A DNA stretch of 42,041 nt from Chlamydia trachomatis (GCA_945905275.1 CAMDPQ010000005.1:1-42041); one strand, 5' to 3'; counted from the first letter of the stretch, positions 16,354 to 24,565 are shown. A program made the numbers and translations. Notes: generated by a model from the letters alone, not told the origin.

Positions 16354-17625
16354 ATGATTCGAATGCGTAATTTTGGCAGCCTAAGCTTATTTCTTCTTTT
16401 GGCTTCCTATGGGTCTTTGGTGGCGAATACCATTGATAATGATGATGATACACGTGCAGTGGATATCAACGCCTTACAAGAATGGATGAACACAAAGCGA
16501 CAAGTAACGATTAAAGAGATTGGAGGGAACCTTTCTTTAAGTGGAGAGGTAAGGACCGAGATGCAGTCGATGGGTGAGACTCGTGATGGAGTCAAGCAAA
16601 GGGGAACAGGATCAGCTCCCTTAGGGCCTGATGGAACTCTTCTCCCTGCTAACGTCTATGACGTAGAAGTCAATATCATGCTTGACTACCGGATTGACCG
16701 TGGTTGGGCCGCGATTAAGCTGGAGTTTGATAATGATGCAGGGGTGTTTAATGGCACATTAAATAAATTAAAGGTTGAAAAAGCCTATTTTGGAGCCCGG
16801 GTTGTAGATACCGATAGTACGACATTTGATATTGAACTGGGAAGAAGAAGGCTTGGAAATAGTTTTGATTCGAATCTAGAGTTTGCGGCCTTTATGGATG
16901 GGATCCTTTTACGATATGATGTAGGCATCGATAATTGGGGTGATATGTATGCTCACCTTGGGGCGTTTGTGGTAGATGAAAGGGTGAATCAGTATGGGTA
17001 TATTGGAGAGCTTGGATTTTTAAATATTGGAAGTTCTGGGTTTTATACTAAGTATTCTTTGATTGACTGGGATACTAAAGACTATGGTAATGAGATAGAT
17101 CGTCTTAGGTTTGATTTTCTAGTCTCTCAGCTCACTATTGGGTATAAATGTTTTCCTAAATGGTTTAATCGTCCTATTCGCACTTATGTAGCAGGTCTTT
17201 ATAATCACAATGCAAAACCACATAGCTTTACAGATCATAAAAAAGCGAATTTCGGTGGTTATATAGGGTTTTCTTTAGGAGAGATTCGTAAAAAAGGCGA
17301 CTGGGCTTTTGATTTTAACTACCAAGCGCTTGCAGCACAATGCGTTCCTGATTTTGACGCCTCAGGCATTGGCATGGGCAATGCAGTGAACTCTAGTTTA
17401 TATAGCACTGTTGCTAACGCCAAGGGACCAAAAGCTATAGCTACGACTAAAGAAACGGCAGCTGGCAATGGAAACTATAGAGGATTTGTAGCTACGCTCG
17501 ACTACCTGCTAACGAATAATTTAACATTCCAGCAACAGTGGCAGCAGACGATCACTCTGGATAAAGACATCGGTCCTTTTAGACGATATAAGCAGTATGA
17601 AATTGAATTTATTTACGGCTTCTAG
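16354..17625 (+). CDS. Putative outer membrane porin of environmental chlamydiae
   Basis: A 423-residue exported beta-barrel protein. The signal peptide is MIRMRNFGSLSLFLLLASYGSLVA, with cleavage likely before NTIDND. A short periplasmic segment (RAVDINALQEWMNTKRQVTIKE) precedes the first strand (GGNLSLSGEVRTEMQ). The rest is alternating strand-turn sequence rich in Gly, Tyr, Asp and Asn, for example YDVEVNIMLDYRIDRGWAA and FDIELGRRRLGNSF, ending EIEFIYGF with the terminal Phe expected of outer-membrane barrels. Similar proteins exist, as far as I recall, in several chlamydia-like organisms. General diffusion is the simplest guess. It follows the MOMP-like gene by 140 bases and ends in a clear terminator. 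It has a GGATAAAGG ribosome region before ATG 16354. Confidence 0.78.
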   Translation: MIRMRNFGSLSLFLLLASYGSLVANTIDNDDDTRAVDINALQEWMNTKRQVTIKEIGGNLSLSGEVRTEMQSMGETRDGVKQRGTGSAPLGPDGTLLPANVYDVEVNIMLDYRIDRGWAAIKLEFDNDAGVFNGTLNKLKVEKAYFGARVVDTDSTTFDIELGRRRLGNSFDSNLEFAAFMDGILLRYDVGIDNWGDMYAHLGAFVVDERVNQYGYIGELGFLNIGSSGFYTKYSLIDWDTKDYGNEIDRLRFDFLVSQLTIGYKCFPKWFNRPIRTYVAGLYNHNAKPHSFTDHKKANFGGYIGFSLGEIRKKGDWAFDFNYQALAAQCVPDFDASGIGMGNAVNSSLYSTVANAKGPKAIATTKETAAGNGNYRGFVATLDYLLTNNLTFQQQWQQTITLDKDIGPFRRYKQYEIEFIYGF

Positions 17626-17635
17626 TTTTTACTAA

Positions 17636-17675
17636 AAAACAAAGATCTTTGTTTTTCCGCAAGGATCTTTGTTTT
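17636..17675 (+). terminator. Intrinsic terminator after the porin gene
   Basis: A perfect 12-base inverted repeat, AAAACAAAGATC (17636-17647) and GATCTTTGTTTT (17664-17675), with a 16-base loop, starts 11 bases after the porin stop. Its right arm ends in TTTT. The stem is A/T-rich at its base, and the T tract is part of the stem, so it could work in both directions. Confidence 0.72.
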
Positions 17676-17747
17676 GCAAAATGATATTCCGTTACCAAAC
17701 CTCTTTCTATCTAAATTCTTTTTTTTCTCTAATTCAGATTAAATATT

Positions 17748-17779
17748 TTGTTAAATAAATAGTTCTCCGTCTATATAAT
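17748..17779 (+). promoter_or_regulatory. Possible promoter of the ABM-like gene
   Basis: A perfect TATAAT lies at 17774-17779, 46 bases before ATG 17826. The best upstream hexamer is TTGTTA at 17748-17753, which leaves a long 20-base spacer. The -10 match is good; the -35 is uncertain. Confidence 0.35.
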
Positions 17780-17825
17780 GAATAGAGTGTTTATATTGTA
17801 GATCTGAATAAAAAGAAGGAAAAAA

Positions 17826-18104
17826 ATGAGAATTGTTATTAGAAAATATCAAGGAAAAGGGGCTAAAGAATTGTTTGATCTGATCGATCAGAAAAAAGGG
17901 GAGCTTCAAAGCCTTATGCATTCTATTTCAGGGTATGTCAGTTATACACTAGCTCGTACTAGCGAAGGAGGGATTTCAGTGACGGTGTGTCAGGATGAAT
18001 CGGGTATCACAGAAAGTGTAAAACGGGCTAAGGAATGGATTGCAAAAAATGCGGGTAACACTGGAGCTGGATCCCCTGAGATCATCTCGGGCAATGTAAT
18101 TTAG
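17826..18104 (+). CDS. Small dimeric alpha-beta barrel (ABM-like) protein
   Basis: A 92-residue soluble protein. The pattern MRIVIRKYQGKG, helix ELFDLIDQKKGELQSLM, strand GYVSYTLARTSEGGISVTVCQD and helix SVKRAKEWIAKNA is that of a ferredoxin-like dimeric alpha/beta barrel, as in antibiotic-biosynthesis-monooxygenase-type domains and related stress proteins. No catalytic residues can be singled out, and the function is unknown. An AAGAAGGAAA ribosome site precedes ATG. It stands alone between the porin terminator and a 330-base gap, with a good TATAAT box upstream. Confidence 0.72.
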   Translation: MRIVIRKYQGKGAKELFDLIDQKKGELQSLMHSISGYVSYTLARTSEGGISVTVCQDESGITESVKRAKEWIAKNAGNTGAGSPEIISGNVI

Positions 18105-18434
18105 CTTCCATTTTTGCGTTCGTGTTTATTCTTTACATGCCTCGAATTATCCTAGATTCCGTGGAAAAAAGGAATATGTGGATGAGGCATGTTTATTCTT
18201 GTTAAAAAGGATTCTGACTATCTTAGAGACTCTTGTTAGAGGTTTTCTATAGTGCTATACGCAAGAAACAGTGGCCCCCTTGCCTGCTTACTAAAAAGAG
18301 CTTGTCGGTTATCAATAGAGATTCCATAAATTAAACATTCTTTTTTACTTTTTGATCGCGTCCTTGGCTTGAGAAGTTTATGGCACTAAAACAGAGCTTT
18401 AGGCTACACTCTGTAATAAAAATACAGAGATTTT
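18105..18434. other. 330-base gap without a gene, before yggT
   Basis: No open frame with family features is present in either direction. The gap holds the hairpin at 18135-18192 close to the preceding gene. The following 230 bases to yggT must carry the promoter of yggT-dus-acylphosphatase, but no convincing -35/-10 pair stands out (TACACT near 18412 is the best -10 guess). No tRNA, RNase P, SRP or tmRNA motifs were seen. Confidence 0.5.
18135..18192. repeat. Inverted repeat with nested stem and flanking direct repeat
   Basis: ACATGCCTC (18135-18143) pairs perfectly with GAGGCATGT (18184-18192). Between them, ATTCC and GGAAT form an inner stem. The sequence TGTTTATTCTT occurs both just before the left arm (18123-18133) and overlapping the right arm (18190-18200). 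It could be a weak terminator for the ABM-like gene or a small structured RNA; there is no strong T run. Confidence 0.4.
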
Positions 18435-18689
18435 ATGTTAATTATCGTCAGTATCGTACATTATCTATTTTTTGCTTATACCATTTTGCTAATGGCTCGT
18501 ATCATTGGTTCTTGGTTCCCCTCGTTTGCAAGGTCTAAGTGGATGCGATTTGTAGAGTATTATACAAATCCTTATTTAAACTTATTTAGAAGGATCATTC
18601 CTCCGATAGGCAATCTTGATTTAAGCCCTATTATCGCTTTTTTTGCTCTGCAGATCTTAGAAAGTCTTATTATGCGATTCCTTTTGTAG
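18435..18689 (+). CDS. YggT-family membrane protein
   Basis: An 84-residue inner-membrane protein with two hydrophobic segments (about 3-26 and 60-82) around a conserved loop. The loop RIIGSWFPSFARSKWMRFVEYYTNPYLNLFRRIIPPIGNLDLSPIIAF carries the YggT/YlmG features: a Trp-Phe-Pro early, then 'TNPYL...RR.IP..G..DLSPI'. Family members are linked to cell division and membrane organisation in bacteria and plastids; the biochemical role is not settled. It is first in a tight operon, with dus starting 2 bases after its stop. Confidence 0.9.
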   Translation: MLIIVSIVHYLFFAYTILLMARIIGSWFPSFARSKWMRFVEYYTNPYLNLFRRIIPPIGNLDLSPIIAFFALQILESLIMRFLL

Positions 18690-18691
18690 TT

Positions 18692-19732
18692 ATGAAACAA
18701 CCGTTACCTCAGCTTATTTTAGGTGATCTCGTACTGCCTTCCAATGTTTTATGTGCTCCTTTAGCTGGGTGCTCCGACCTTCCTTTTCGTAAGATGACTG
18801 CTAAATATAAGCCAGGTCTTGTCTATTGCGAGATGGTTAAAATGGATGCCTTAGTCCGTCACGATCCCCATACCTATCATCTGCTTGATTTTGAATCGTC
18901 CATCCATCCCATCGGCGCGCAGTTATGTGGCAGTAAGCCAGAGCTTGCTGCGGAATGTGCAAAGATCGTTGAACAGATGGGATTTGATGTGATCGATTTA
19001 AACTGCGGCTGCCCAGTCGACAAGGTAACAAAAGACGGTAGTGGTTCAGGTCTTTTAAAAACCCCTAAACTCATCGGTGAGATCCTATCGAATATTGTAG
19101 CTGCAGTAAAAATTCCTGTAACAGTCAAGATTCGAGCAGGATGGGATTTTCAGTCTATTAATGCAGCAGAAGTCACAAAGATCGCAGAACAGGCAGGGGC
19201 CAAGGCCATCTGTATCCATGGAAGAACTAGATCTCAGGGCTATAAGGGTCCTGCTAACTGGGAATTTATTAGACAGTGCAAGGAAGTTGCAACATCGATT
19301 AAGGTCATTGCTAATGGGGATATCAACTGCGCAGACAGCGCACGCCGTGTTTTTGCGCTAACAGGATGTGATGCTGTGCTTCTAGCTAGAGCTACGATGG
19401 GTAGGCCTTGGGTAATAGAAGATATTCAAAGATCGATGATGGGATTAGATCCAATAATTCGGACATGGGAAGATTACAAGAATAACTTCCTAGAGCATAT
19501 AGACTATATCTTAACCTATCAGAATGAAAGACGCGCCCTACTCGATATTCGTAGAGTCGGCTGCTGGTATTTGCGATTGGGTAAAGGAACTAAAGCTCTG
19601 CGAGAAGGGATTAATCGATCTAGACAGCTATCAGAGGCATTAGCATTAATCCATCAGTATGACTGGGTAAATGGAGATTTTCAAAGCGATCTTACGGCCG
19701 ATGAAGTGCAATGTGCCTCTGAAGGGTGCTAA
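18692..19732 (+). CDS. dus: tRNA-dihydrouridine synthase
   Basis: An FMN enzyme that reduces uridine to dihydrouridine in tRNA D-loops. It has 346 residues, the usual DusB/NifR3 length. The TIM barrel opens with VLCAPLAGCSDLPFRKM. The catalytic cysteine is Cys107 in DLNCGCPVDKVTKDGSGSGLL. FMN contacts are VKIRAGWDF, HGRTRSQGYKG, VIANGDI and CDAVLLARATMGRPW. A C-terminal helical tRNA-binding domain follows (residues ~250-346). It is coupled to yggT (2-base gap) and to the next gene through a one-base TAATG overlap. Confidence 0.95.
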   Translation: MKQPLPQLILGDLVLPSNVLCAPLAGCSDLPFRKMTAKYKPGLVYCEMVKMDALVRHDPHTYHLLDFESSIHPIGAQLCGSKPELAAECAKIVEQMGFDVIDLNCGCPVDKVTKDGSGSGLLKTPKLIGEILSNIVAAVKIPVTVKIRAGWDFQSINAAEVTKIAEQAGAKAICIHGRTRSQGYKGPANWEFIRQCKEVATSIKVIANGDINCADSARRVFALTGCDAVLLARATMGRPWVIEDIQRSMMGLDPIIRTWEDYKNNFLEHIDYILTYQNERRALLDIRRVGCWYLRLGKGTKALREGINRSRQLSEALALIHQYDWVNGDFQSDLTADEVQCASEGC

Positions 19733-19998
19733 TGGATCATATTCATGTTATCATTACAGGTAGGGTACAAGGTGTTGGCTTTAGGGTGAAAGCCCAGCAG
19801 ATGGCTAAAAAGCTCGGTTTATGCGGCTTTGTAAAAAACCTGTCCGATGGTTCGGTAGAAATATATGCTGAAGCTCGATCCGAATGTTTAGATCAGTTTA
19901 TGAAGTTGCTAAGCGACTACTTTCTTTCGCATATTGTAGGTATTGAGCCAGCAAAGGTCTTGCCTCTTGGTTTTTTTCACGATTTTCATATTCTTTAA
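19732..19998 (+). CDS. acyP: Acylphosphatase
   Basis: A small cytoplasmic enzyme hydrolysing carboxyl-phosphate bonds. It has 88 residues. GRVQGVGFR (residues 10-18) supplies the phosphate-binding loop and the catalytic Arg18, and GFVKNLSDGSVEIYAEA supplies the catalytic Asn36; both signature motifs are intact. Its ATG overlaps the dus stop (TAATG), which fixes the start over the GTG at 19726. It converges on the GT90 gene with only 6 bases between the stops. Confidence 0.93.
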   Translation: MDHIHVIITGRVQGVGFRVKAQQMAKKLGLCGFVKNLSDGSVEIYAEARSECLDQFMKLLSDYFLSHIVGIEPAKVLPLGFFHDFHIL

Positions 19999-20004
19999 TT
20001 TTTT

Positions 20005-21153
20005 TTATCGTAGAGATTTTTCTAGCTGTGCATGCTTTTGTACAACCAGGTATAGATAGCTGTAGATACTTTGTGGGCTGAGATTGTTTGCACCATATAG
20101 ATTAGCATTTTTCACGATCTCTTGGGCTTCTATATCATGATTTTGCGCCCATAGTAATTGTTCTTTTAGATCAGATACATCCCATGCAAAAGGCACATAG
20201 TGGACAAAAGGAATTAAAGAGTTGTAAAACCACTGTTGAAAGGGAGATGATTGTTTAAATACCAGACAGTTAGAATGTAGTTGCCATATTAAACGAGAGT
20301 ATGTTGAGGCATTACCATCGAGGGTAATTTGGTATTTATATAGAAGATGTGCTTTGACTGGAATCGGTTTACAGAAGAAGGAGCTGAAGTTGGCTTGAAT
20401 ATTCTTCGCGTCATTTGTCTGACAAAGAGAGGTAAATCTAGCATTGATAAGGGTTGTATTTTCCAGAGAGAGTTGGACACATTTCGATCTTGGATAATCT
20501 AAAAAGTTACTGAGAGAATAATCCCCTCCCGTTGTGGCTCCTCTCCAAAAAGCTAGGTTCTGTTTCTGATGCCATGGGTACTCATGTATACCTTCTTGAA
20601 CAGCTTTAAGCTTATCCTGATTCCCTCCAAGGGCTTCAAAGTCGGGGATCATAATACAATGATCTGAAGTCATTCGTTTGCTAAAACATAAAATAGGCCC
20701 ATGATTTGCAGGGTAGCTATCTTCACAATCATCAAGTAGGATAACGATATCAAACTCAGGGAGATTGTGCATTTTAATCAGTTTGCAGAATGCTGCATGC
20801 ATATGCCTGAGTCTACCTGAAAAAAGACTTTTATCGGACCCTGGATTCACGCACTGATTCTTCCAATTACGAATGAGTAGATGCCGATTTTGATAGGTCA
20901 CTCTCATAAGACCTTGATAGGTTGGTTGTATTTTACTATCTTCTACGATCTGTTCGGCACGATGAAAGACAAGACTTCCATTTATAAATGGCAAAAAATC
21001 TCTGTCAATTTGTGCAGACATCCAGTCTTGTGGGGCGCAGTGTCGCAGTTGTTTAGGTTTTTCAGAGGCGTTTAATAGAAAATAAGAGGGCGTAGCAAGA
21101 GTGATAAGAATAGCTAGTAAGGCACCATTTTTGTATGTAGTTCGAATTCGCAT
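20005..21153 (-). CDS. CAP10/GT90-family glycosyltransferase, membrane-anchored
   Basis: A 382-residue protein with an N-terminal signal or anchor (GALLAILITLATPSYFLL), so the catalytic part probably lies outside the inner membrane. The body has GT90 (CAP10, O-glucosyl/xylosyltransferase-like) marks: QNLAFWRGATTGGDYSLS around residue 200, then KYQITLDGNASTYSRLIWQL, a SNCLVFKQSSPFQQWFYNSLIPFVHYVPFAWDVSDL block and a final 'W...HD..AQEIVKNA' helix. Family members add sugars (often xylose or glucose) to capsule, LPS or protein. The sugar and acceptor here are unknown. It is the last of a minus-strand group and has its own 79-base upstream gap. Confidence 0.85.
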   Translation of the reverse strand: MRIRTTYKNGALLAILITLATPSYFLLNASEKPKQLRHCAPQDWMSAQIDRDFLPFINGSLVFHRAEQIVEDSKIQPTYQGLMRVTYQNRHLLIRNWKNQCVNPGSDKSLFSGRLRHMHAAFCKLIKMHNLPEFDIVILLDDCEDSYPANHGPILCFSKRMTSDHCIMIPDFEALGGNQDKLKAVQEGIHEYPWHQKQNLAFWRGATTGGDYSLSNFLDYPRSKCVQLSLENTTLINARFTSLCQTNDAKNIQANFSSFFCKPIPVKAHLLYKYQITLDGNASTYSRLIWQLHSNCLVFKQSSPFQQWFYNSLIPFVHYVPFAWDVSDLKEQLLWAQNHDIEAQEIVKNANLYGANNLSPQSIYSYLYLVVQKHAQLEKSLR

Positions 21154-21232
21154 ACATTGTCCATAATCTATAAATTTAGACTATTTTTATGAATGAATGT
21201 GCGATTTAAAAACAACCACATTTATCCGTAGA

Positions 21233-21715
21233 TTACTCATGGCTCAAATCATCAAGGAGTTTTTTTTCGAAGATCTTAAGAAGTCTTGCAGTTTGTGAGG
21301 GAATGTCTTGGAATTGTTTTTCTTGTGATACTTTTCTTTTTTTAGAGAAGAGGTGTTGAAATTCTTTCATTGAAAGCACCTGCGATCCCCGTAAACGACA
21401 TTTATCGCGCAGTTCTCTATCCAGGGTAACCACAGTGATGTTTTTTGGTTGTTGAGCTAATTCTACTGCCTGTTCGATGTACTGATCTGCAGTTTGTTTT
21501 TTAGGAGTAAAAATAATTTCTAAGGATTTATAGTTTCCCTTTGAGCTGATATCTCTTGAGGGATCTGAAGAATCAAAAACAAGCGTTACAAGACAGTTGC
21601 GATCAAGAACGAGCTCATGTATAGCGTGAATAAACCCTCGCCGCCGTATTTCTAAAGATTCGGGCGTTTTAGGTGTTCTGAAAAGCCAGTTATACCCGTC
21701 TATGTAGTAGTGCAT
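21233..21715 (-). CDS. YacP/Rae1-like NYN-domain ribonuclease
   Basis: A 160-residue PIN/NYN-fold nuclease. Conserved acidic residues are Asp6 in YIDGYNWLF, Asp48 in VTLVFDSSDP, Asp77 in QTADQYIEQ and Asp99 in VVTLDRELRD, which together would hold the metal ion. The Bacillus relative Rae1/YacP cleaves mRNA at the ribosome; the same role here is inference. A basic C-terminal tail (SKKRKVSQEKQ) may bind RNA. Its start lies inside the end of the RdgB-like gene (26-base overlap), so the pair is translationally linked. Confidence 0.87.
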   Translation of the reverse strand: MHYYIDGYNWLFRTPKTPESLEIRRRGFIHAIHELVLDRNCLVTLVFDSSDPSRDISSKGNYKSLEIIFTPKKQTADQYIEQAVELAQQPKNITVVTLDRELRDKCRLRGSQVLSMKEFQHLFSKKRKVSQEKQFQDIPSQTARLLKIFEKKLLDDLSHE

Positions 21716-22310
21716 CTTCTACAAGGGTATTGAGACTGAGTTTGAGTTTATCAAATGCTTTTCTGATATGGGAGATTTTGTTTTTTGTTTCTTCTTCTAG
21801 CTCACCCAGAGTTTTACTATAATCATGTTTTAAAAAAAGGGAGTCGTATCCGTAGCCATGGTTTCCACGTTCTTGTGCTAAAATAACCCCTTCAGAGACT
21901 CCTTGTACTGATTTTTTGAGTCCACTGGGCGTAGCAATAGCTAGCCAACATTCAAGATAGGCAGATCGGTCTGTGTCTTGTAGATTTTGCATTTCAACAA
22001 GCAATTTACTTCTATTTTCTTTATCTGTGGCCGCAGATCCGGCATAGGTAGCAGATTGAATTCCTGGGTTCCCCTGAAGAGAGGGTACAATAAGACCAGA
22101 ATAAGAGGCTATCGCGACCATACCAATGGCTTGTGAGGCATCTATTGCCTTAGCACAACCTATTTCTTGCAATGTAGAACCAAGATGCTTGGGAAGTGAG
22201 TAGGTAGGGAAATCATGGAGTGAATAGATGTCAAAAACGCGCATGCTTTTCAGCATTGCGCGTAGTTCTCTAATCTCATGCATGTTTATGCTTGCTATAA
22301 CTATTTCCAT
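21690..22310 (-). CDS. RdgB/HAM1-family protein with degraded active site
   Basis: A 206-residue homologue of the pyrophosphatase that removes ITP, XTP and dITP. The fold marks are present: ASINMHEIRELRAML at the start, GNPGIQSATYAG (81-92), RSAYLECWLA, ERGNHGYGYDSLF and KISHIRKA. Several catalytic positions are altered. The usual S/T.N..K lysine is Glu12; the usual E-N-A becomes QEIG; the conserved DDSGL becomes SYSGL (Ser69, Tyr70), removing both metal-binding acids; and SHR becomes SHI. The Chlamydia homologue, as I recall it, keeps DDS and ENA. So this copy is probably inactive as a standard RdgB or has a new role. It lies in a group with yacP-like and greA. Confidence 0.85.
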   Translation of the reverse strand: MEIVIASINMHEIRELRAMLKSMRVFDIYSLHDFPTYSLPKHLGSTLQEIGCAKAIDASQAIGMVAIASYSGLIVPSLQGNPGIQSATYAGSAATDKENRSKLLVEMQNLQDTDRSAYLECWLAIATPSGLKKSVQGVSEGVILAQERGNHGYGYDSLFLKHDYSKTLGELEEETKNKISHIRKAFDKLKLSLNTLVEDALLHRRV

Positions 22311-22346
22311 CGTGGCTACTATAATTTTTATAAGTGTTAACTTGTC

Positions 22347-22373
22347 ATGCTCTATAAATGGATCTTAGAGCAT
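22347..22373 (-). terminator. Hairpin between greA and the RdgB-like gene
   Basis: ATGCTCTA (22347-22354) pairs with TAGAGCAT (22366-22373), giving an 8-base perfect stem with an 11-base loop, starting 9 bases after the greA stop on the minus strand. There is no good T run after it, so it may only attenuate transcription or protect the mRNA end. Confidence 0.42.
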
Positions 22374-22381
22374 AAATACTT

Positions 22382-24565
22382 TTACAGGTAGCTTTTGATT
22401 TTCTTAATTACAAACTCATCTCCTTGAAACTGGAATTTACTTCCCGCAGATAAACCTTTCATGGCTTGAGCCAGCTTCGATTGAAATGCTAGGATGTTTT
22501 TATCTGGATCCGCATCCCAAGGCCCTAGTAATGTATAGGTAGTGATCTGACCGTGTTTATTTTCACAATCTACTATGCACCCTACACCTACTTCATTGGT
22601 GTTGATATCGGAATCTGTAATCACCCTTGTAGTATTCATCTGGGCAGATAGGAGTTTAAGTTCCGATTGTAGACGGTCTCTTTTTTCTAAAGCCGCTTTA
22701 AATTCAGCATTTTCTCTGAGGTCACCATGTGATCTTGCCACTTCAATTTCTTTGGCATTTTCGATTGTTTCTACCGTCGCAATCTGTTGAATTCTAGATT
22801 GGAGCTTTTGAAAGCCTTCTTGCGTTGTCCAAAGAATAGAACTTTCTTCTTCAGGGATCGATTTTTTCGATTTTTTGAGTTTGGCAAGAGCGGGATGTGC
22901 AACTTCAGCAAGAGAGTGGAGAATTTTAATGTCATGATCACTTAAAGAATGGCATTTCGTGGAAAGAAGAAGGAATTCTTGCACCTCTTCCATGGAGGCC
23001 TCTTGCATAATTTGACGGACAATCGCATATCGATCGCCAGATACAATAGAGTGGATTTTTTTGACCATCTCTCTCGATTCAGGATTCGATTCTATCTTGC
23101 TGAGCAGAATCAGTAAGGATTCGAAAAAACGGATTCTACCTGATTGATCAGAGAAAGGAACTTTTTTCTGAGAGATCGACTTTTGGAAATACCATAAAAA
23201 TGTTTCTGGGTATTTGCCGGGATAGGTATAGAGCTCAACAAGACGCTCCTTTACTTGATCTTCTTGCTTTTCATTGAGTAGCTCGCTCAGTAAATAGTCT
23301 CTAATTGTGTTTTGGTCTGAAATAAGCAGTAAAGCAAGGAACACCTCTTTCCAGTCAGCTCGATTGCTTCGAACAGCTATTAGAAAGCGTTTTTTAAAGG
23401 AGAGTACTTGGATTTGGGCGATGATTTCTTGAATAGACGCCTGGGAAGCGACTTCTTCTGCGATGTTTTTAATTTTCGCATCATATTCACTCGCATCCTC
23501 ACTGAGGTCTTGCATAAAAAAATACAGTTGGAGTTGCTGAGTCCTATTGATTTCAGGATAGGAAAGCATTTCTAACAGTTTAGAATGGAGCAAGGTTTTA
23601 AATTGTCCATTTTTTAACGTTTCTGGAAAGTCTTTCATGAACGAATAGACCATTTGGATCAGGGTGGTAGCATCGGGCTTGTTTTCAAGAGCTTGCTGCA
23701 GTCTTGATTCATGGGTGACCTCAGATCTTCTGAGCTTAAACGGCTTGCGTAGTTCTTCAGGGGTTTCAATCATGGTGTCTTTTTTAATCTTTGTCCGCGC
23801 ATTCTGCCACCATTTAGTCCACTCACTGGCAGGAATCACAAGCTCTTCCAACTCATCTTTAATCTCGGCAGCCGTTTTTGGCCCAAGATCTCTAAGCAGC
23901 ATTTTAATTACGCTAACAGGGTCTTCTTTGGCTTTTTTTTCAAATCCATCGGGATTGCCAAAACGCTGTGCTAAGAAATGGTCGTTGGGGATAGGGATTA
24001 AGTGTTTAAAGGCCATCTCGAAAGAGACTTCTTTTTTACCAGGGACATAATCGAACTCTACAGTGAGCTGCTCACGAACAAGAGAGTAGTCTGCAATTTC
24101 TCCAACACCCCATCCCCCTGTATGAAATACAAAATGACCTTTATGGATATGGGAAAGTAGGTCATAGTTTCCAACAGCTCCTTGGAAGCTATCACGGGAT
24201 TGCTTGTCTCTCATTCCAATCAATTTCATTTTTTCTTGAAAGTACTTGTCGCCGATGTTTTTTTCTGTCAGGTAATCATAGACTAGATCTCTGAGTTTTT
24301 GAGAGTGTAAGGTTTGGATGTCTATGACCAGTTTAAAGATCTCATCTTTTTCTATAGAACTTGCCATTTTTTCCCAGAGAGGGAGAATTCTATCTACATG
24401 CTTACCAAAAAAATCGGAAAAATCAGCTTTTTTAGCAGCTTTAAGAATTTCTATAACTTCCTGCCCATCGAGCTCATCTCCGTTGCAGTATTCTTCCCAG
24501 AGGCGAAGAAATGGGGGGTAATCGTGATGCGATACATGTTTAAGAAACTCTTTTAGATAACTCAT
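22382..24565 (-). CDS. greA: Transcription elongation factor GreA with long chlamydial N-terminal extension
   Basis: Rescues backtracked RNA polymerase by stimulating transcript cleavage. The true GreA part is only the last ~155 of 727 residues: the N-terminal coiled coil with the acidic tip ARSHGDLRENAEFKAALEKR, then the FKBP-like domain (VGVGCIVDCENK, TYTLLGPWDADPD, and the terminal FQGDEFVIKKIKSYL). The preceding ~570 residues are a charged helical repeat-like region, with a CarD/KOW-like strand stretch around GHFVFHTGGWGVGEIADYSL (about residue 145). As far as I recall, C. trachomatis GreA (CT636) has the same architecture at ~715 residues. The extension may tie GreA to polymerase or another partner. 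It starts at ATG 24565, with an AAGGG site upstream. Confidence 0.92.
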   Translation of the reverse strand: MSYLKEFLKHVSHHDYPPFLRLWEEYCNGDELDGQEVIEILKAAKKADFSDFFGKHVDRILPLWEKMASSIEKDEIFKLVIDIQTLHSQKLRDLVYDYLTEKNIGDKYFQEKMKLIGMRDKQSRDSFQGAVGNYDLLSHIHKGHFVFHTGGWGVGEIADYSLVREQLTVEFDYVPGKKEVSFEMAFKHLIPIPNDHFLAQRFGNPDGFEKKAKEDPVSVIKMLLRDLGPKTAAEIKDELEELVIPASEWTKWWQNARTKIKKDTMIETPEELRKPFKLRRSEVTHESRLQQALENKPDATTLIQMVYSFMKDFPETLKNGQFKTLLHSKLLEMLSYPEINRTQQLQLYFFMQDLSEDASEYDAKIKNIAEEVASQASIQEIIAQIQVLSFKKRFLIAVRSNRADWKEVFLALLLISDQNTIRDYLLSELLNEKQEDQVKERLVELYTYPGKYPETFLWYFQKSISQKKVPFSDQSGRIRFFESLLILLSKIESNPESREMVKKIHSIVSGDRYAIVRQIMQEASMEEVQEFLLLSTKCHSLSDHDIKILHSLAEVAHPALAKLKKSKKSIPEEESSILWTTQEGFQKLQSRIQQIATVETIENAKEIEVARSHGDLRENAEFKAALEKRDRLQSELKLLSAQMNTTRVITDSDINTNEVGVGCIVDCENKHGQITTYTLLGPWDADPDKNILAFQSKLAQAMKGLSAGSKFQFQGDEFVIKKIKSYL

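Noticed and set aside
19726-19731. GTG start for the acylphosphatase
   Set aside because: ATG 19732 overlapping the dus stop (TAATG) gives the usual family N terminus and is the more common coupling arrangement.
23664-24050. 128-codon plus-strand frame inside greA
   Set aside because: A serine- and leucine-rich product from the reverse of the conserved GreA extension; a shadow frame.
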